Shown here in pieces: positions 18,851-28,060 of a stretch of 64,000 nt of DNA. This DNA is from an uncultured Polaribacter sp. GTDB lineage: Bacteria > Bacteroidota > Bacteroidia > Flavobacteriales > Flavobacteriaceae. The stretch spans positions 34,802 to 98,801 of the forward strand of contig NZ_CANLXV010000013.1 in NCBI RefSeq assembly GCF_947495205.1. The letters are read 5' to 3'. A program made the translations under genes and the position numbers. Every line of letters begins with the position of its first letter. The stretch's first letter is position 1. The notes beneath the pieces were generated by a model. That model searched no databases. It had not been told where the DNA came from and saw only the letters and a program-made list of their open reading frames with translations.

Positions 18851-19696
18851 CTACGAATCTGACTTTCGTTTGATGTAGATATTATAAATTAATCCTGAAA
18901 GTATGAGCAAAATTCCAAAAAGCGTCCACCAATTGTATATATCTCCAAACCAAAAGGTGCCAATAATTATGGTAATTATAACTTCTAAATACTTTATAGG
19001 CGCCACTAAATTAGTTTCTGCCAACTGAAAAGCTTTCGTCATATACAACTGACCAAAATAACCAAAAACACCCGTACTTATAAATAAAACCCATTGCGTA
19101 AGGGTTGGTTGTTCCCAGTATTTTAGACACATTAAACCACCAAACACAAATGCCATTAACATAAAGTAATTAATAATTACCAAAGGATTTTCTGTATTGC
19201 CTATTTTACGAATAACTACAAAAATGATGCCCAGAAAAACGGCGGATAAAATCACGAAAACCAATCCTATTAATTCTACATCTGCACCAAAACCTTTAAT
19301 AATTAAAACCCCCAAAAAGGCAATAAAAAACAAAAACCATTGAATGGGTTTTATTTTTTCTTTTAAAAAAAATAATGCAAAAATTGCGGCAAAAATTGGA
19401 GCTGTATATCTTAACGAAACGGCTGTACCAATACTTAAGTAATTCAACGATTGAAAAAAGCAGGTTAGTGATATTACACCTGTTATCCCTCTTATAATCA
19501 ACCATTTTTTATTAGTACCCCAAAAAGGAACTTTTTGTTTTAACACCAAAGGTACTGTAAACAACAATGTTCCTACAGATCTAAAAAAAACAACTTGATA
19601 CACATTAAATGTGCTTAAATATTTTACAACAGAACCCATTAGTGCGAACGCAATTGCACTAAAAATCATATATAAAATAGCCTTGTTCTGTGTCAT
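18851..19696 (-). CDS. EamA/DMT-family permease
   Basis: A 281-residue inner-membrane protein with about ten hydrophobic segments in two EamA repeats (about 7-135 and 148-275). It belongs to the drug/metabolite transporter superfamily, whose members move small metabolites in either direction. The substrate is unknown. It follows dctM by 64 bases, and a perfect -7 box lies between them, so it may be transcribed separately. A role in sugar or metabolite transport of this locus is possible but unproven; it could also be the first ordinary gene that happened to sit here. Confidence 0.8.
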   Translation of the reverse strand: MTQNKAILYMIFSAIAFALMGSVVKYLSTFNVYQVVFFRSVGTLLFTVPLVLKQKVPFWGTNKKWLIIRGITGVISLTCFFQSLNYLSIGTAVSLRYTAPIFAAIFALFFLKEKIKPIQWFLFFIAFLGVLIIKGFGADVELIGLVFVILSAVFLGIIFVVIRKIGNTENPLVIINYFMLMAFVFGGLMCLKYWEQPTLTQWVLFISTGVFGYFGQLYMTKAFQLAETNLVAPIKYLEVIITIIIGTFWFGDIYNWWTLFGILLILSGLIYNIYIKRKSDS

Positions 19697-19707
19697 TTAT
19701 TTTGATA

Positions 19708-19715
19708 CAAATATA
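19708..19715 (-). promoter_or_regulatory. Candidate -7 box of the EamA permease gene
   Basis: CAAATATA reads TATATTTG on the minus strand, a perfect TAnnTTTG, 12 bases before the ATG at 19696. No convincing -33 TTTG was seen at the usual 19-bp distance, and the leader would be only a few bases long. Confidence 0.4.
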
Positions 19716-19760
19716 ACCTAAAACATTTCTTATCTTACTTAATAACAAAGCAAATTAATC

Positions 19761-21059
19761 TTATACTAAATCAAAAACTCTAGGCAACCAAAGCGTTAAA
19801 TCTGGGAAATACGTAATTAAAAGGAGCACCCCAATCATCACTAAAAATAAAGGTAATAATGGTTTTATTACTTGTTGTATTTTTAAATCAGCTACACTAC
19901 AACCTACAAAAAGTACGGAGCCAACTGGTGGCGTACATAATCCAATACATAAATTCATGATCATAATAATACCAAAGTGAATAGGATCCATACCTAATTC
20001 TGTTACAATTGGTAAAAAGATGGGTGTAAAGATTAAAACGGCTGGTGTCATGTCCATAAAAACACCAACAAATAATAAGATTAAATTGATAATAATTAAA
20101 ATTACAATTGGGTTATCGCTAATTGACAATAACGTATTGCTAATTTCTTGAGGTATGTTTTCATAACTCATTACCCAAGACATGGCTATAGATGTAGATA
20201 CTAATAATAAAACAATTGCTGATGTTTTAATGGTTTCTAACAAAATTGGGGAAATATCTTTAACAGTTATTTCTTTATACACAAAACCTAAAACTAAAGT
20301 ATAAATTACTGCTATTGCTGAAGCTTCTGTAGCTGTAAAAATTCCGGCTACAATACCACCAATTACCACTACTAACAACATTAAACTAGGAAAAGCATCT
20401 ATAAATCTTTTAAAGAATTCTTTAAAGCCTACCATTTTATCTGTTGGATATTTTTTAATAATTGAATAAATTAAAGCTACAATCATTAATGCCAAACCAA
20501 TTAACAATCCAGGTACATAACCTGCAATAAATAATGCCGCTATAGAAACACCACCACTGGCTAAAGAATATACAATTAACACGTTACTTGGTGGTATAAT
20601 TAAACCTGTGGTTGCACTTGTAATGTTAACGGCAGCACTAAAAGATTTGTCATAACCATCTTTTTCCATCATTGGATTCATAAAACCACCAATAGCAGAT
20701 GCTGCTGCTACCGCCGATCCTGAAATAGCGCCAAACAACATACACGAAATAATGTTTACAAAAGCCAAACCACCAGGAAGTGGCCCAACTATAGCTTTGG
20801 CAAAGTTTATGAGGCGCACGGCGATTCCTCCTCTATTCATAATTTGACCTGCCAATATAAAAAATGGAATGGCAGACAAGGTAAAACTGTCTAAACTGGT
20901 TGCCATTCTTTGTGCTAAAGTTGTAACACTTGGTAAAAAAGGCATTGCACTTAATAAGGTAAATAAAGCTGCTAAACCAATTGCAAAAGCAATAGGAACT
21001 CTTAAAGATAAAAAAACTAAAAAGCTAACAACTAAAATAAGGACTTCTACTAGATTCAT
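19761..21059 (-). CDS. dctM: TRAP transporter large permease subunit DctM
   Basis: A 432-residue, very hydrophobic protein of the TRAP large-subunit family, with about 12 membrane segments. Characteristic stretches include FFILAGQIMNRGGIA, SGSAVAAASAIG and FTPIFLPIVTELGMDPIHFG. It forms the Na+-driven channel for an organic acid delivered by the DctP protein. It begins 3 bases after dctQ. Beside kduI/kduD/uxuA, the cargo is most likely a hexuronate or unsaturated uronate. Confidence 0.94.
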   Translation of the reverse strand: MNLVEVLILVVSFLVFLSLRVPIAFAIGLAALFTLLSAMPFLPSVTTLAQRMATSLDSFTLSAIPFFILAGQIMNRGGIAVRLINFAKAIVGPLPGGLAFVNIISCMLFGAISGSAVAAASAIGGFMNPMMEKDGYDKSFSAAVNITSATTGLIIPPSNVLIVYSLASGGVSIAALFIAGYVPGLLIGLALMIVALIYSIIKKYPTDKMVGFKEFFKRFIDAFPSLMLLVVVIGGIVAGIFTATEASAIAVIYTLVLGFVYKEITVKDISPILLETIKTSAIVLLLVSTSIAMSWVMSYENIPQEISNTLLSISDNPIVILIIINLILLFVGVFMDMTPAVLIFTPIFLPIVTELGMDPIHFGIIMIMNLCIGLCTPPVGSVLFVGCSVADLKIQQVIKPLLPLFLVMIGVLLLITYFPDLTLWLPRVFDLV

Positions 21060-21062
21060 AAT

Positions 21063-21533
21063 TTATGCTTTGTTTAATTTTCTTAAGTTTAAAAGTGTAT
21101 CAATACTATAATAGCAAATTAATATTCCTGAAATTGGCACCACCAAGTAAATAAATCCTAATGGAATTTCTAAGGTTGCAGATGTTTGCCCAAATTGAAA
21201 ACTCAATTGACATAATCTTGCTCCTCCAATAATCATAACCGTTAATGCAAATACCGCAATTGATATAAATACAATGCCGTTGAATAAATTTTGTCTTTTT
21301 TGAACTGTTTGTTCTGGTATTAAATCAATTGCCAAATGTAAATTTTTTCCTGCAGCGTATGCAGCACCTAATAAACCAACCCAAATTAATGAGAAACTAG
21401 AAACTTCATCTGTGATGGTACTTGGTGCTCTCAATACAAACCTAGAAAAAACTTGCCAAACTACGCTTACCAACATTATTACTAATATTAAAAGCACTAA
21501 CTTTTCTAAAACACTATCTATTTTTGCTCTCAT
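21063..21533 (-). CDS. dctQ: TRAP transporter small permease subunit DctQ
   Basis: A 156-residue protein with four membrane segments; WQVFSRFVLRAPSTITDEVSSFSLIWVGLLGAA contains the typical DctQ pattern. Its ATG overlaps the dctP stop by one base (TAATG), so the two are translationally coupled. It docks DctP and stabilises DctM. Confidence 0.93.
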   Translation of the reverse strand: MRAKIDSVLEKLVLLILVIMLVSVVWQVFSRFVLRAPSTITDEVSSFSLIWVGLLGAAYAAGKNLHLAIDLIPEQTVQKRQNLFNGIVFISIAVFALTVMIIGGARLCQLSFQFGQTSATLEIPLGFIYLVVPISGILICYYSIDTLLNLRKLNKA

Positions 21534-22519
21534 TATTGTTTATTTTTTATAGAAGAAATTAGCGTTTTCATTTCTTTATTTCCATTAAACATTTCTAAAA
21601 TTCCTTTGGTTTGTTCTTCAAATGGTTTTTTCTCTGGATAAACAACCTGCACACCAGCAGCCTTTACTGCAGCAATTGATTCTTTTTCTGAAGCTGCCCA
21701 TAATTTACGTTGTGCATTAGTACTTACTTTTACTGCACTTTTTAACCATTGTTTTTCCTTATCGTTTAAACGACTCCAAGTATCTGTACCAATCAATAAA
21801 ACATCGGGTACTGCCGTGTGTTCGTCTAAACTGTAAAATTTACAAACTTCGTAGTGTTTAGAAGTGTAAAAACTTGGCGGGTTATTCTCTGCACCGTCTA
21901 CAACTCCTTGTTGTAAAGCAGTATATAATTCTCCCCAAGAAATTGGAGTTGGTGAGCCTCCTAAATCATTTACCATAGCTACTGCCATGTTACTTTTTTG
22001 TACTCTAATTTTTTTTCCTTTTAAATCTGCTGGAGATTTTATTGGCGCTTCTTTCATGTAAAAACTTCTACTTCCTGCATCATAAAAGGTTAAGCCTCTT
22101 AGCCTAAATTTTTCTCCTTTTAGTAATAAACTTTCGCCTATTTCACTATCAAAAACACTAAACGTATGTGCTTTATCTCTAAACATATAAGGCACACTAA
22201 ACACCTTATATTCTGGAATAAAATTTTCTAAAACGGCTGCAGATACTTTGGTAATATCTAAACTACCAATTTGCAACAATTCTAAACATTCTCTTTCTCC
22301 TCCTAACTGTCCACTAGGATAAATGTTTAATTGCAGTTTACCTTGAGATTGTTTTTTTAATTCTTCACCTAAGATTACCATTGCTTTGTGCACTGGATGT
22401 TGTGTATCTAAAGCATGCCCCAAACGTATGGTTTTTATAGTAGATTTAGATTGACAACCTAGAAAAAATAGGGTGGTAATTGCTATAATTAAATATTGAA
22501 AAAAATGTGATTTTCTCAT
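21533..22519 (-). CDS. dctP: TRAP transporter substrate-binding lipoprotein DctP
   Basis: The binding protein of the TRAP system. I choose the ATG at 22519 (MRKSHFFQYL), which leaves 13 bases after the DUF4861 gene; an upstream frame start would overlap it. The lipobox LFFLGC shows it is a lipoprotein. DctP signatures include RLGHALDTQHPVHKA, IYPSGQLGGERE, KIRVQKS (the Arg that binds the substrate carboxylate) and GVVDGAENNPPSF. The neighbourhood suggests hexuronate binding. Confidence 0.92.
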   Translation of the reverse strand: MRKSHFFQYLIIAITTLFFLGCQSKSTIKTIRLGHALDTQHPVHKAMVILGEELKKQSQGKLQLNIYPSGQLGGERECLELLQIGSLDITKVSAAVLENFIPEYKVFSVPYMFRDKAHTFSVFDSEIGESLLLKGEKFRLRGLTFYDAGSRSFYMKEAPIKSPADLKGKKIRVQKSNMAVAMVNDLGGSPTPISWGELYTALQQGVVDGAENNPPSFYTSKHYEVCKFYSLDEHTAVPDVLLIGTDTWSRLNDKEKQWLKSAVKVSTNAQRKLWAASEKESIAAVKAAGVQVVYPEKKPFEEQTKGILEMFNGNKEMKTLISSIKNKQ

Positions 22520-22532
22520 TTTTATGGTGCGA

Positions 22533-23696
22533 TTAAAGTTTGGTAACAATTAATGGGTTATTGATCTTTTCTGAGAAATCTGTTAAGTAATTTTCCCATT
22601 CTTTTTGCGTGCTGAATTGTTTGCTTTTTTTCCATCCAAAGCCACTATAAAAAACAACTTTATTATCGATTACGTTTAAATGTAAAAAATGATTACTCTC
22701 ATCTTTTCTAGAAGTTACGTATTTCTCTGATCCTGCAAAATAAGGTTTTGTAGTTACTATTCCTGTGCCTACTTCAGAATCATCTAAAGTTTCCCAATGA
22801 CTTACCCAGAAACTGGCATCATTTTGATTGGTTAACCCTGTTTTTTTGTGCAACGTAATTCCTGATGAAATTGTATCTGTACCTGTAACATCAATTTCAA
22901 AACGCGTTAAGTTTTGGCCGTAATCTAAAGAAATGTGTTTGGTTTCGTTAATTGGTTTTCCATTTGCATTCCAGGTAGCATAGGTTAATACAAAACTGGT
23001 TCTTAATGGGCCTGTTGTAATGGTTTTATAAGAAGTAAAGTTTCTAGAAAAATAGTAAGAAGTATCTACTTTTACAGCAGTACCACCAATTCCTCTACTT
23101 ACACCTACATGAAAATTATCTAAGCCTTCACCATGGTCTTTATGGTAAGCACCTTTTTTGGCATCGTTTCTTTTGTACCATTTGTTGATAATTGGATATT
23201 CTACACGTTTTAACCAAGCATCAATTCCGCTAGATAAAGTACCTCCTTTAACACCATCTTCTATCATTTTTTGTGCTACTGGTCCAAAAGTTCTAAAAGC
23301 AACTCTATTGTTTTCCCATGTATAATCGTCTGTTCTTTCTGGTACAAAACGTGAATAACAATATGCGGTATCTACCTTTTTCTCAACTTTTGATGTTGCT
23401 AAAGTGTATGTATTGGTTGTATTTGCTTTAATATGGGGTTGAAAAAGGATAACATCCTCTTTTCCATCCAAATCTTTATCTACAAGTTGAACTATTAATT
23501 GTTTATTTTCCTCATCTAAAATTACAAGATTCGCTACTTTTTCAACATTCACATCAGAAATATCAACAGAAACGGTTTCAAATTGTCTACTTGAATTTAA
23601 GGTATTTTTTACCGTAATTGTTGTTATTACTTCAGGGCTTTCTTTACAGGATGTAAAAAATGAAAAACCCATTAATAAAAGTGCTATTTTCTTCAT
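22533..23696 (-). CDS. DUF4861 family lipoprotein
   Basis: About 387 residues from the ATG at 23696 (MKKIALLLMGFSFFTSC), where the lipobox is best placed; a longer in-frame version starts at 23726. It is beta-rich, with DHGEGLDNFHVGVSRGIGG, YGQNLTRFEIDVTG and FYSGFGWKKSKQF, which I associate with DUF4861. That family is common in uronate- and rhamnose-related polysaccharide loci but has no function I can state with confidence. It lies between kduD and dctP in one operon, so a periplasmic task on a uronate-containing sugar before TRAP uptake is a reasonable guess. Confidence 0.75.
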   Translation of the reverse strand: MKKIALLLMGFSFFTSCKESPEVITTITVKNTLNSSRQFETVSVDISDVNVEKVANLVILDEENKQLIVQLVDKDLDGKEDVILFQPHIKANTTNTYTLATSKVEKKVDTAYCYSRFVPERTDDYTWENNRVAFRTFGPVAQKMIEDGVKGGTLSSGIDAWLKRVEYPIINKWYKRNDAKKGAYHKDHGEGLDNFHVGVSRGIGGTAVKVDTSYYFSRNFTSYKTITTGPLRTSFVLTYATWNANGKPINETKHISLDYGQNLTRFEIDVTGTDTISSGITLHKKTGLTNQNDASFWVSHWETLDDSEVGTGIVTTKPYFAGSEKYVTSRKDESNHFLHLNVIDNKVVFYSGFGWKKSKQFSTQKEWENYLTDFSEKINNPLIVTKL

Positions 23697-23750
23697 AATT
23701 AAAGTGCTAAAAACTCCACAAAACAATTATTTTATGGAGCTGAAATTTAT

Positions 23751-24545
23751 TTATTCTTCGTTTGATGGTTTTCCTATAGTTGCTAAAATTCCTCCATCAA
23801 CATATAAAATATGTCCGTTTACAAAATCACTCGCTTTAGAAGATAAGAATACTGCTGCTCCTGCTAAATCGTCTGGATCTCCCCATTTTTTTGCTGGGGT
23901 TCTGTTCACAATAAAATCGTTAAAAGGATGTCCTTCTACTCTTATTGGTGCTGTTTGCGAAGTTGCAAAATAGCCTGGTCCTATTCCGTTAACTTGTACA
24001 CCAAAACGAGCCCATTCTGTTGCCATATTTTTAGTTAACATCACTAAACCACCTTTTGCAGCTGCATAAGCTCCTACGGTATTTCTACCCAATTCGCTCA
24101 TCATAGAACAAATATTAATTATTTTTCCTGCCTTTCTTTCCATCATGCCTTTAATTACATGTTTAGAAACAATAAAAGGACTTACCAAATCAATATCTAT
24201 TACTTGCTTAAAGTCTTCAACTTCCATTTCTGCTAATGGAGTTCTTTTAATGATTCCTGCGTTGTTTACCAAAATATCAATAGCACCAACTTCGCTTTCT
24301 ATTTTGTTAATGGCTGCAATTACTTGTGCTTCATCTGCTACATTAAATTTGTAGCCCACAGCATTAATTCCTGCTTCTTTGTATAAAGCTACAGCTTTGT
24401 CTATTTTTTCTTGTGATGAATTTCCGTTCACCACAATAGTTGCACCTGCTTTTCCTAAACCCATGGCCATAGACATTCCTAAACCATGTGTAGAACCAGT
24501 TACCAAGGCTACTTTACCTGTAATATCAAATAATGTTTGAGACAT
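23751..24545 (-). CDS. kduD: 2-dehydro-3-deoxy-D-gluconate 5-dehydrogenase
   Basis: A 264-residue short-chain dehydrogenase. It has the NAD-binding motif TGSTHGLG (about 16-23), NNAG (about 92-95) and the catalytic YAAAKGG (about 159-165). It reduces 3-deoxy-D-glycero-2,5-hexodiulosonate, the KduI product, to KDG, the step that channels unsaturated uronate from lyase products into the KDG pathway. It lies 9 bases after kduI. SDR enzymes are hard to tell apart by motif alone; the pairing with kduI is what fixes the name. Confidence 0.9.
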   Translation of the reverse strand: MSQTLFDITGKVALVTGSTHGLGMSMAMGLGKAGATIVVNGNSSQEKIDKAVALYKEAGINAVGYKFNVADEAQVIAAINKIESEVGAIDILVNNAGIIKRTPLAEMEVEDFKQVIDIDLVSPFIVSKHVIKGMMERKAGKIINICSMMSELGRNTVGAYAAAKGGLVMLTKNMATEWARFGVQVNGIGPGYFATSQTAPIRVEGHPFNDFIVNRTPAKKWGDPDDLAGAAVFLSSKASDFVNGHILYVDGGILATIGKPSNEE

Positions 24546-24554
24546 ATTTTTATC

Positions 24555-25397
24555 TTATCTTAAATCTGTAATTTTCGCAACATCCATATCATTATAATCT
24601 AGGTTTTCTCCTGCCATACCCCAAATAAAAGTATAATTAGAAGTACCAGAACCAGAGTGAATAGACCATGGTGGTGAAATTACAGCTTCATGATTTTGCA
24701 TCCAAATATGACGCGTTTCTTGTGGTTCGCCCATAAAATGACATACAGATTGCTCTTCCATAATGTCCATATAATAATAAATTTCCATTCTTCTATCATG
24801 CACATGAGCTGGCATGGTATTCCAAACAGAACCTGTTTTCAACTCAGTCATTCCCATTTGTAATTGACAAGTAGTTACAATACCACCAATAATCATCTGG
24901 TTTACTGTTCTATGATTAGCTGTCTCTAAACTTCCTAATTCAATTTTATTTGCTTCCTCTTTAGTAACTTGCTTCGTTGGGTAAGCGCTGTGTGCTGGTG
25001 CAGAGTTCATGTAAAACTTTGCAGGGTTATTGGCATCTTCACTAGTAAAAGTTACTTCTTTTACACCTTTTCCTAAGTATAAAGCATCTTTATGCAACAT
25101 TTTGTAGCTTTCTCCATCTGCAGTAATGGTTCCTGTACCACCAACATTAATAACACCAACCTCTCTTCTGTCCAAAAAGTTTTCTGATTTTAAAGAATCT
25201 ATGGTTTCTAATGTTAATGCATCAGTTGTAGGAACAGCACCTCCTGCCATATATCTATCATAATGTGTATATACCCATTTAATATGACCTGCATTCATTA
25301 AATCTGGTATTAAAAACTCATTTCTTAATTCTTGTGTGTCGTATTTTTTAACTGCTTGCGGACTTGAAGCGTATCTTGTTTCAAAAGTTGTTGCCAT
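24555..25397 (-). CDS. kduI: 5-dehydro-4-deoxy-D-glucuronate isomerase
   Basis: A 280-residue cupin-type zinc isomerase of usual family length. The metal motif PAHVHDRRMEIYYY supplies two His and one Glu (about residues 196-205), and SIHSG supplies the fourth ligand near 247. It converts 5-dehydro-4-deoxy-D-glucuronate, formed spontaneously from the unsaturated uronate released by lyases and GH88/GH105 enzymes, to the KduD substrate. It is preceded by a strong hairpin at 25438-25470. Confidence 0.95.
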   Translation of the reverse strand: MATTFETRYASSPQAVKKYDTQELRNEFLIPDLMNAGHIKWVYTHYDRYMAGGAVPTTDALTLETIDSLKSENFLDRREVGVINVGGTGTITADGESYKMLHKDALYLGKGVKEVTFTSEDANNPAKFYMNSAPAHSAYPTKQVTKEEANKIELGSLETANHRTVNQMIIGGIVTTCQLQMGMTELKTGSVWNTMPAHVHDRRMEIYYYMDIMEEQSVCHFMGEPQETRHIWMQNHEAVISPPWSIHSGSGTSNYTFIWGMAGENLDYNDMDVAKITDLR

Positions 25398-25437
25398 AGT
25401 TTTTCTTTTAATATTTTATTTTAATTGTAACGTTTAA

Positions 25438-25470
25438 GGTATCATGCTGAATTTAGTTCAGTATGATACC
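25438..25470 (-). repeat. Intercistronic hairpin between uxuA and kduI
   Basis: GGTATCATGCTGAA (25438-25451) and TTCAGTATGATACC (25457-25470) form a 14-bp stem with one G-T wobble and a 5-nt loop. No T-run follows on the minus strand, so it is not a classical terminator. It may stabilise or process the operon mRNA, and it resembles the TTCAGCATGA-type dispersed intergenic hairpins of flavobacterial genomes. Confidence 0.7.
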
Positions 25471-25478
25471 CAAACAGT

Positions 25479-26666
25479 TTATAATGAACGTCTAATTCCT
25501 AGTTCTAGACCTCTTAATTCTGCTAAACCTCGTAAACGACCAATTCCAGAATATCCTGGATTCGTCTTCTTTTTTAAATCGTCTAACATTTTATGTCCAT
25601 GATCTGGTCTAAAAGGCATTCTAACATCTTGTCTACCTGCTGCAATTCGTTTTTGTTGTTCTAAAACCAATTCTTTCATAACTGCGTACATGTCTACATC
25701 ACCTTCTAAATGATCTGCTTCATGGAAATTTCCTTCTGCATCTCGTTTTGTAGCACGTAAATGAATAAAATGAATTCTATCTCCTAAACGTTTTACCATT
25801 CCTGCCAAATCATTATCTGCTCTTACACCAAAAGAACCTGTACAAAAGGTTAATCCGTTATTTGGAGATTTTACAGCATCGTATAAATCTACAATATCTT
25901 GCTCTGTAGATACAACTCTTGGTAAACCTAAAATAGGAAAAGGTGGATCATCTGGATGAATACACATTAACACACCTGCTTGCTCTGCTGCAGGTATAAT
26001 TTCTGATAAGAAAGAGAATAAATTTGCTTTTAATTCTTTTGGACCAATATTATTATAAGTGGCTAAAATTGCATTAAATTCTTCTAAAGAATAACCTTCT
26101 TCTGCGCCTGGTAAACCAGCAATAATATTTCTTATAAGTTTGGTTTGCTCTTCTTCTGAAGTGTTTTTAATAAAGTCTGCAGCTTCTTGTTTTTGCGCAT
26201 CAGAATAATCATTTTCTGCTCCTGGTCTTTTTAACAAATACAGTTCAAAAGCTGCAAAAGCTGCTGCTTCAAAACGTAAAGCAGTAGATTGATCTGAAAC
26301 TTCATAATCTAAATTGGTACGTGTCCAATCTAAAACCGGCATAAAATTATAACATACAATATCAATACCACAAGCACCTAAATTTAAAAGCGTTTGTTTG
26401 TAATTTTGATAATATTTTTTATAGTCGCCTGTTTTGGTTTTTATATTTTCATGAATTGGCACAGATTCTACCACAGACCAAGTTAAGCCTACTTCTTCTA
26501 TTTGTGCAATTCTTTTCTGAATTTCTGCTACCGTCCAAACTTCTCCATTTGGAATGTGATGTAATGCAGATACAATACCTGTTGCACCTGACTGTTTGAT
26601 ATCAGCTAAAGAAACCGGGTCATTTGGACCATACCAACGCCATGTTTGTTCTAAATTCATACTCAT
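25479..26666 (-). CDS. uxuA: D-mannonate dehydratase
   Basis: A 395-residue xylose-isomerase-like TIM-barrel enzyme that dehydrates D-mannonate to KDG. Family features are the N-terminal [40 protein letters not shown] (about 237-253), TFCTGSFG and the C-terminal [14 protein letters not shown]. With the SDR upstream it provides the glucuronate/fructuronate branch that joins the KduI/KduD branch at KDG. An ATG two codons downstream is an equally possible start. Confidence 0.95.
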   Translation of the reverse strand: MSMNLEQTWRWYGPNDPVSLADIKQSGATGIVSALHHIPNGEVWTVAEIQKRIAQIEEVGLTWSVVESVPIHENIKTKTGDYKKYYQNYKQTLLNLGACGIDIVCYNFMPVLDWTRTNLDYEVSDQSTALRFEAAAFAAFELYLLKRPGAENDYSDAQKQEAADFIKNTSEEEQTKLIRNIIAGLPGAEEGYSLEEFNAILATYNNIGPKELKANLFSFLSEIIPAAEQAGVLMCIHPDDPPFPILGLPRVVSTEQDIVDLYDAVKSPNNGLTFCTGSFGVRADNDLAGMVKRLGDRIHFIHLRATKRDAEGNFHEADHLEGDVDMYAVMKELVLEQQKRIAAGRQDVRMPFRPDHGHKMLDDLKKKTNPGYSGIGRLRGLAELRGLELGIRRSL

Positions 26667-26771
26667 AATTCCATCTTAACCTTCCTAAAGTGAAGGGATT
26701 TTATTTATTATTAATACTAATTATTTTTTTTGAATAGATTGATTCTAAATCATCAAAATACTACTGAAATT

Positions 26772-27599
26772 TTAAACACCACTATATGCTGAAAAACCAC
26801 CATCAATTGGAATTACAATTCCAGTAACAAATGCTGATGCATCATCACATAAAAATAGTGTAGAACTTACCAAATCATCTGCAGTACCATAACGTCCCAT
26901 AGGTGTTTGATCTATAATTTGTTGCCCTCTTTGCGTTAAGCTTCCATCTTCATTAGTTAATAAAGCACGGTTTTGATCTGTTAAGAAAAAACCTGGCGCC
27001 AATGCATTTACACGAATACCAACTTTAGAAAAATGTACTGCCAACCATTGTGTAAAGTTTGATATAGCTGCCTTTGCACCACTATATGCAGGTATTTTAG
27101 TTAATGGTGTATAAGCATTCATTGATGAAATATTTAAAACCGAACAACCTTCACGACCAACCATATCTTTAGCAAAAACTTGAGTAGGAATTAACGTTCC
27201 TAAAAAGTTTAAATTAAAGGTAAATTCTATTCCTTTAGGATCTAAATCAAAAAAAGTTTTAAAACCTTCTACTGTACTTTGTAAATCTTCCATTGCAAAA
27301 AACGGATTAGATGTAGTTCCTAAAGGATGATTACCTCCTGCTCCATTTACCAAAATATCTACCTTACCAAAGGCAGCATTAATTGTTTCTTTGGCTTTTT
27401 CTAAAGAATCTTTTTCTAAAACATTCGCAGCAACTCCTATAGCCTCTCCTCCTGCTTCTTTAATTGCTGTAGCAACATTATTTGCTGCTTCTTCTCTTAA
27501 GTCTAAAACTGCTATTTTATTACCTTGCTTTGCAAGAGCCATAGCCATTGTGCTACATAAAACGCCTCCTGCACCTGTTAATACGATTGTTTTACTCAT
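26772..27599 (-). CDS. SDR-type D-mannonate oxidoreductase (fructuronate reductase)
   Basis: A 275-residue short-chain dehydrogenase with TGAGGVLCS (about 8-16), NGAGGNHP and the catalytic YSGAKAA (about 175-181). Its position directly before uxuA, and the long insertion with FFAMEDLQSTVEGFKTFFDLD, fit the SDR-type mannonate oxidoreductases that replace UxuB in many Bacteroidota. It would reduce D-fructuronate to D-mannonate. It is the first gene of the uronate operon, and no UxaC for the preceding isomerisation is present in the window. Confidence 0.8.
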   Translation of the reverse strand: MSKTIVLTGAGGVLCSTMAMALAKQGNKIAVLDLREEAANNVATAIKEAGGEAIGVAANVLEKDSLEKAKETINAAFGKVDILVNGAGGNHPLGTTSNPFFAMEDLQSTVEGFKTFFDLDPKGIEFTFNLNFLGTLIPTQVFAKDMVGREGCSVLNISSMNAYTPLTKIPAYSGAKAAISNFTQWLAVHFSKVGIRVNALAPGFFLTDQNRALLTNEDGSLTQRGQQIIDQTPMGRYGTADDLVSSTLFLCDDASAFVTGIVIPIDGGFSAYSGV

Positions 27600-27741
27600 T
27601 GATAGTTTTCTTATTTGTAATTATAATATTAATATATTTATTTTATGTAATGATTCAAAAAAGGGTAAATAACATCCAACCATCTTATTTAAAGCTAGTT
27701 ATATTCCTGTAAATAATCTTAAACTGTATTTTTATTAAAAT

Positions 27742-27749
27742 CAAAAATA
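27742..27749 (-). promoter_or_regulatory. Candidate -7 box of the uronate operon
   Basis: CAAAAATA reads TATTTTTG on the minus strand, a perfect TAnnTTTG. It would give a leader of about 135 nt before the ATG at 27599. No shared operator occurs 21 bp upstream of it. Confidence 0.4.
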
Positions 27750-27950
27750 CGTAAATTAAATTATTTTTACTTGAAATAATAGCATCGTTTATAATTTTTT
27801 ATGACCGTTTAAATTTATCTTTATCAAAAAGATAATACATGAGATTCAACTTAAAATTTTTCTTGTTATAAAAGATTTATTTCAAGATGAATCAAAAAAA
27901 CTATTTAAAAAAATAAACGATATTATGCCGATATTTTATAAATGAAGAAA

Positions 27951-27999
27951 ATTATATTGTTTTATAAATTGAATATTCAAACTTACAAAACAATATAAT
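27951..27999. repeat. Nested inverted repeat after the small membrane protein gene
   Basis: ATTATATTGTTTTATAA (27951-27967) and TTACAAAACAATATAAT (27983-27999) pair with one mismatch. Between them lies a perfect 12-bp palindrome, TTGAATATTCAA (27969-27980). It follows the stop at 28061 and may end the permease transcript, though a clear T-run is missing. Confidence 0.5.
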
Positions 28000-28060
28000 T
28001 CTTAAAGCACGTTGTATTTCTTATGCAACTTCTTAAAATAAGTGGTAATGTTACAAAGTC

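Larger units (their letters stand above)
27600..28060. other. Intergenic region upstream of the uronate operon
   Basis: It holds a candidate -7 box (27742-27749) and a nested inverted repeat (27951-27999). The rest is AT-rich without a supportable gene. The shared operator of the other ulvan transcripts is not present here in recognisable form. Confidence 0.6.

Noticed and set aside
27704-27723. TTCCTGTAAATAATCTTAAA as a sixth copy of the shared operator before the uronate operon
   Set aside because: Only the first half resembles the motif and no TAnnTTTG-like octamer lies 21 bp away; all five accepted sites have both.
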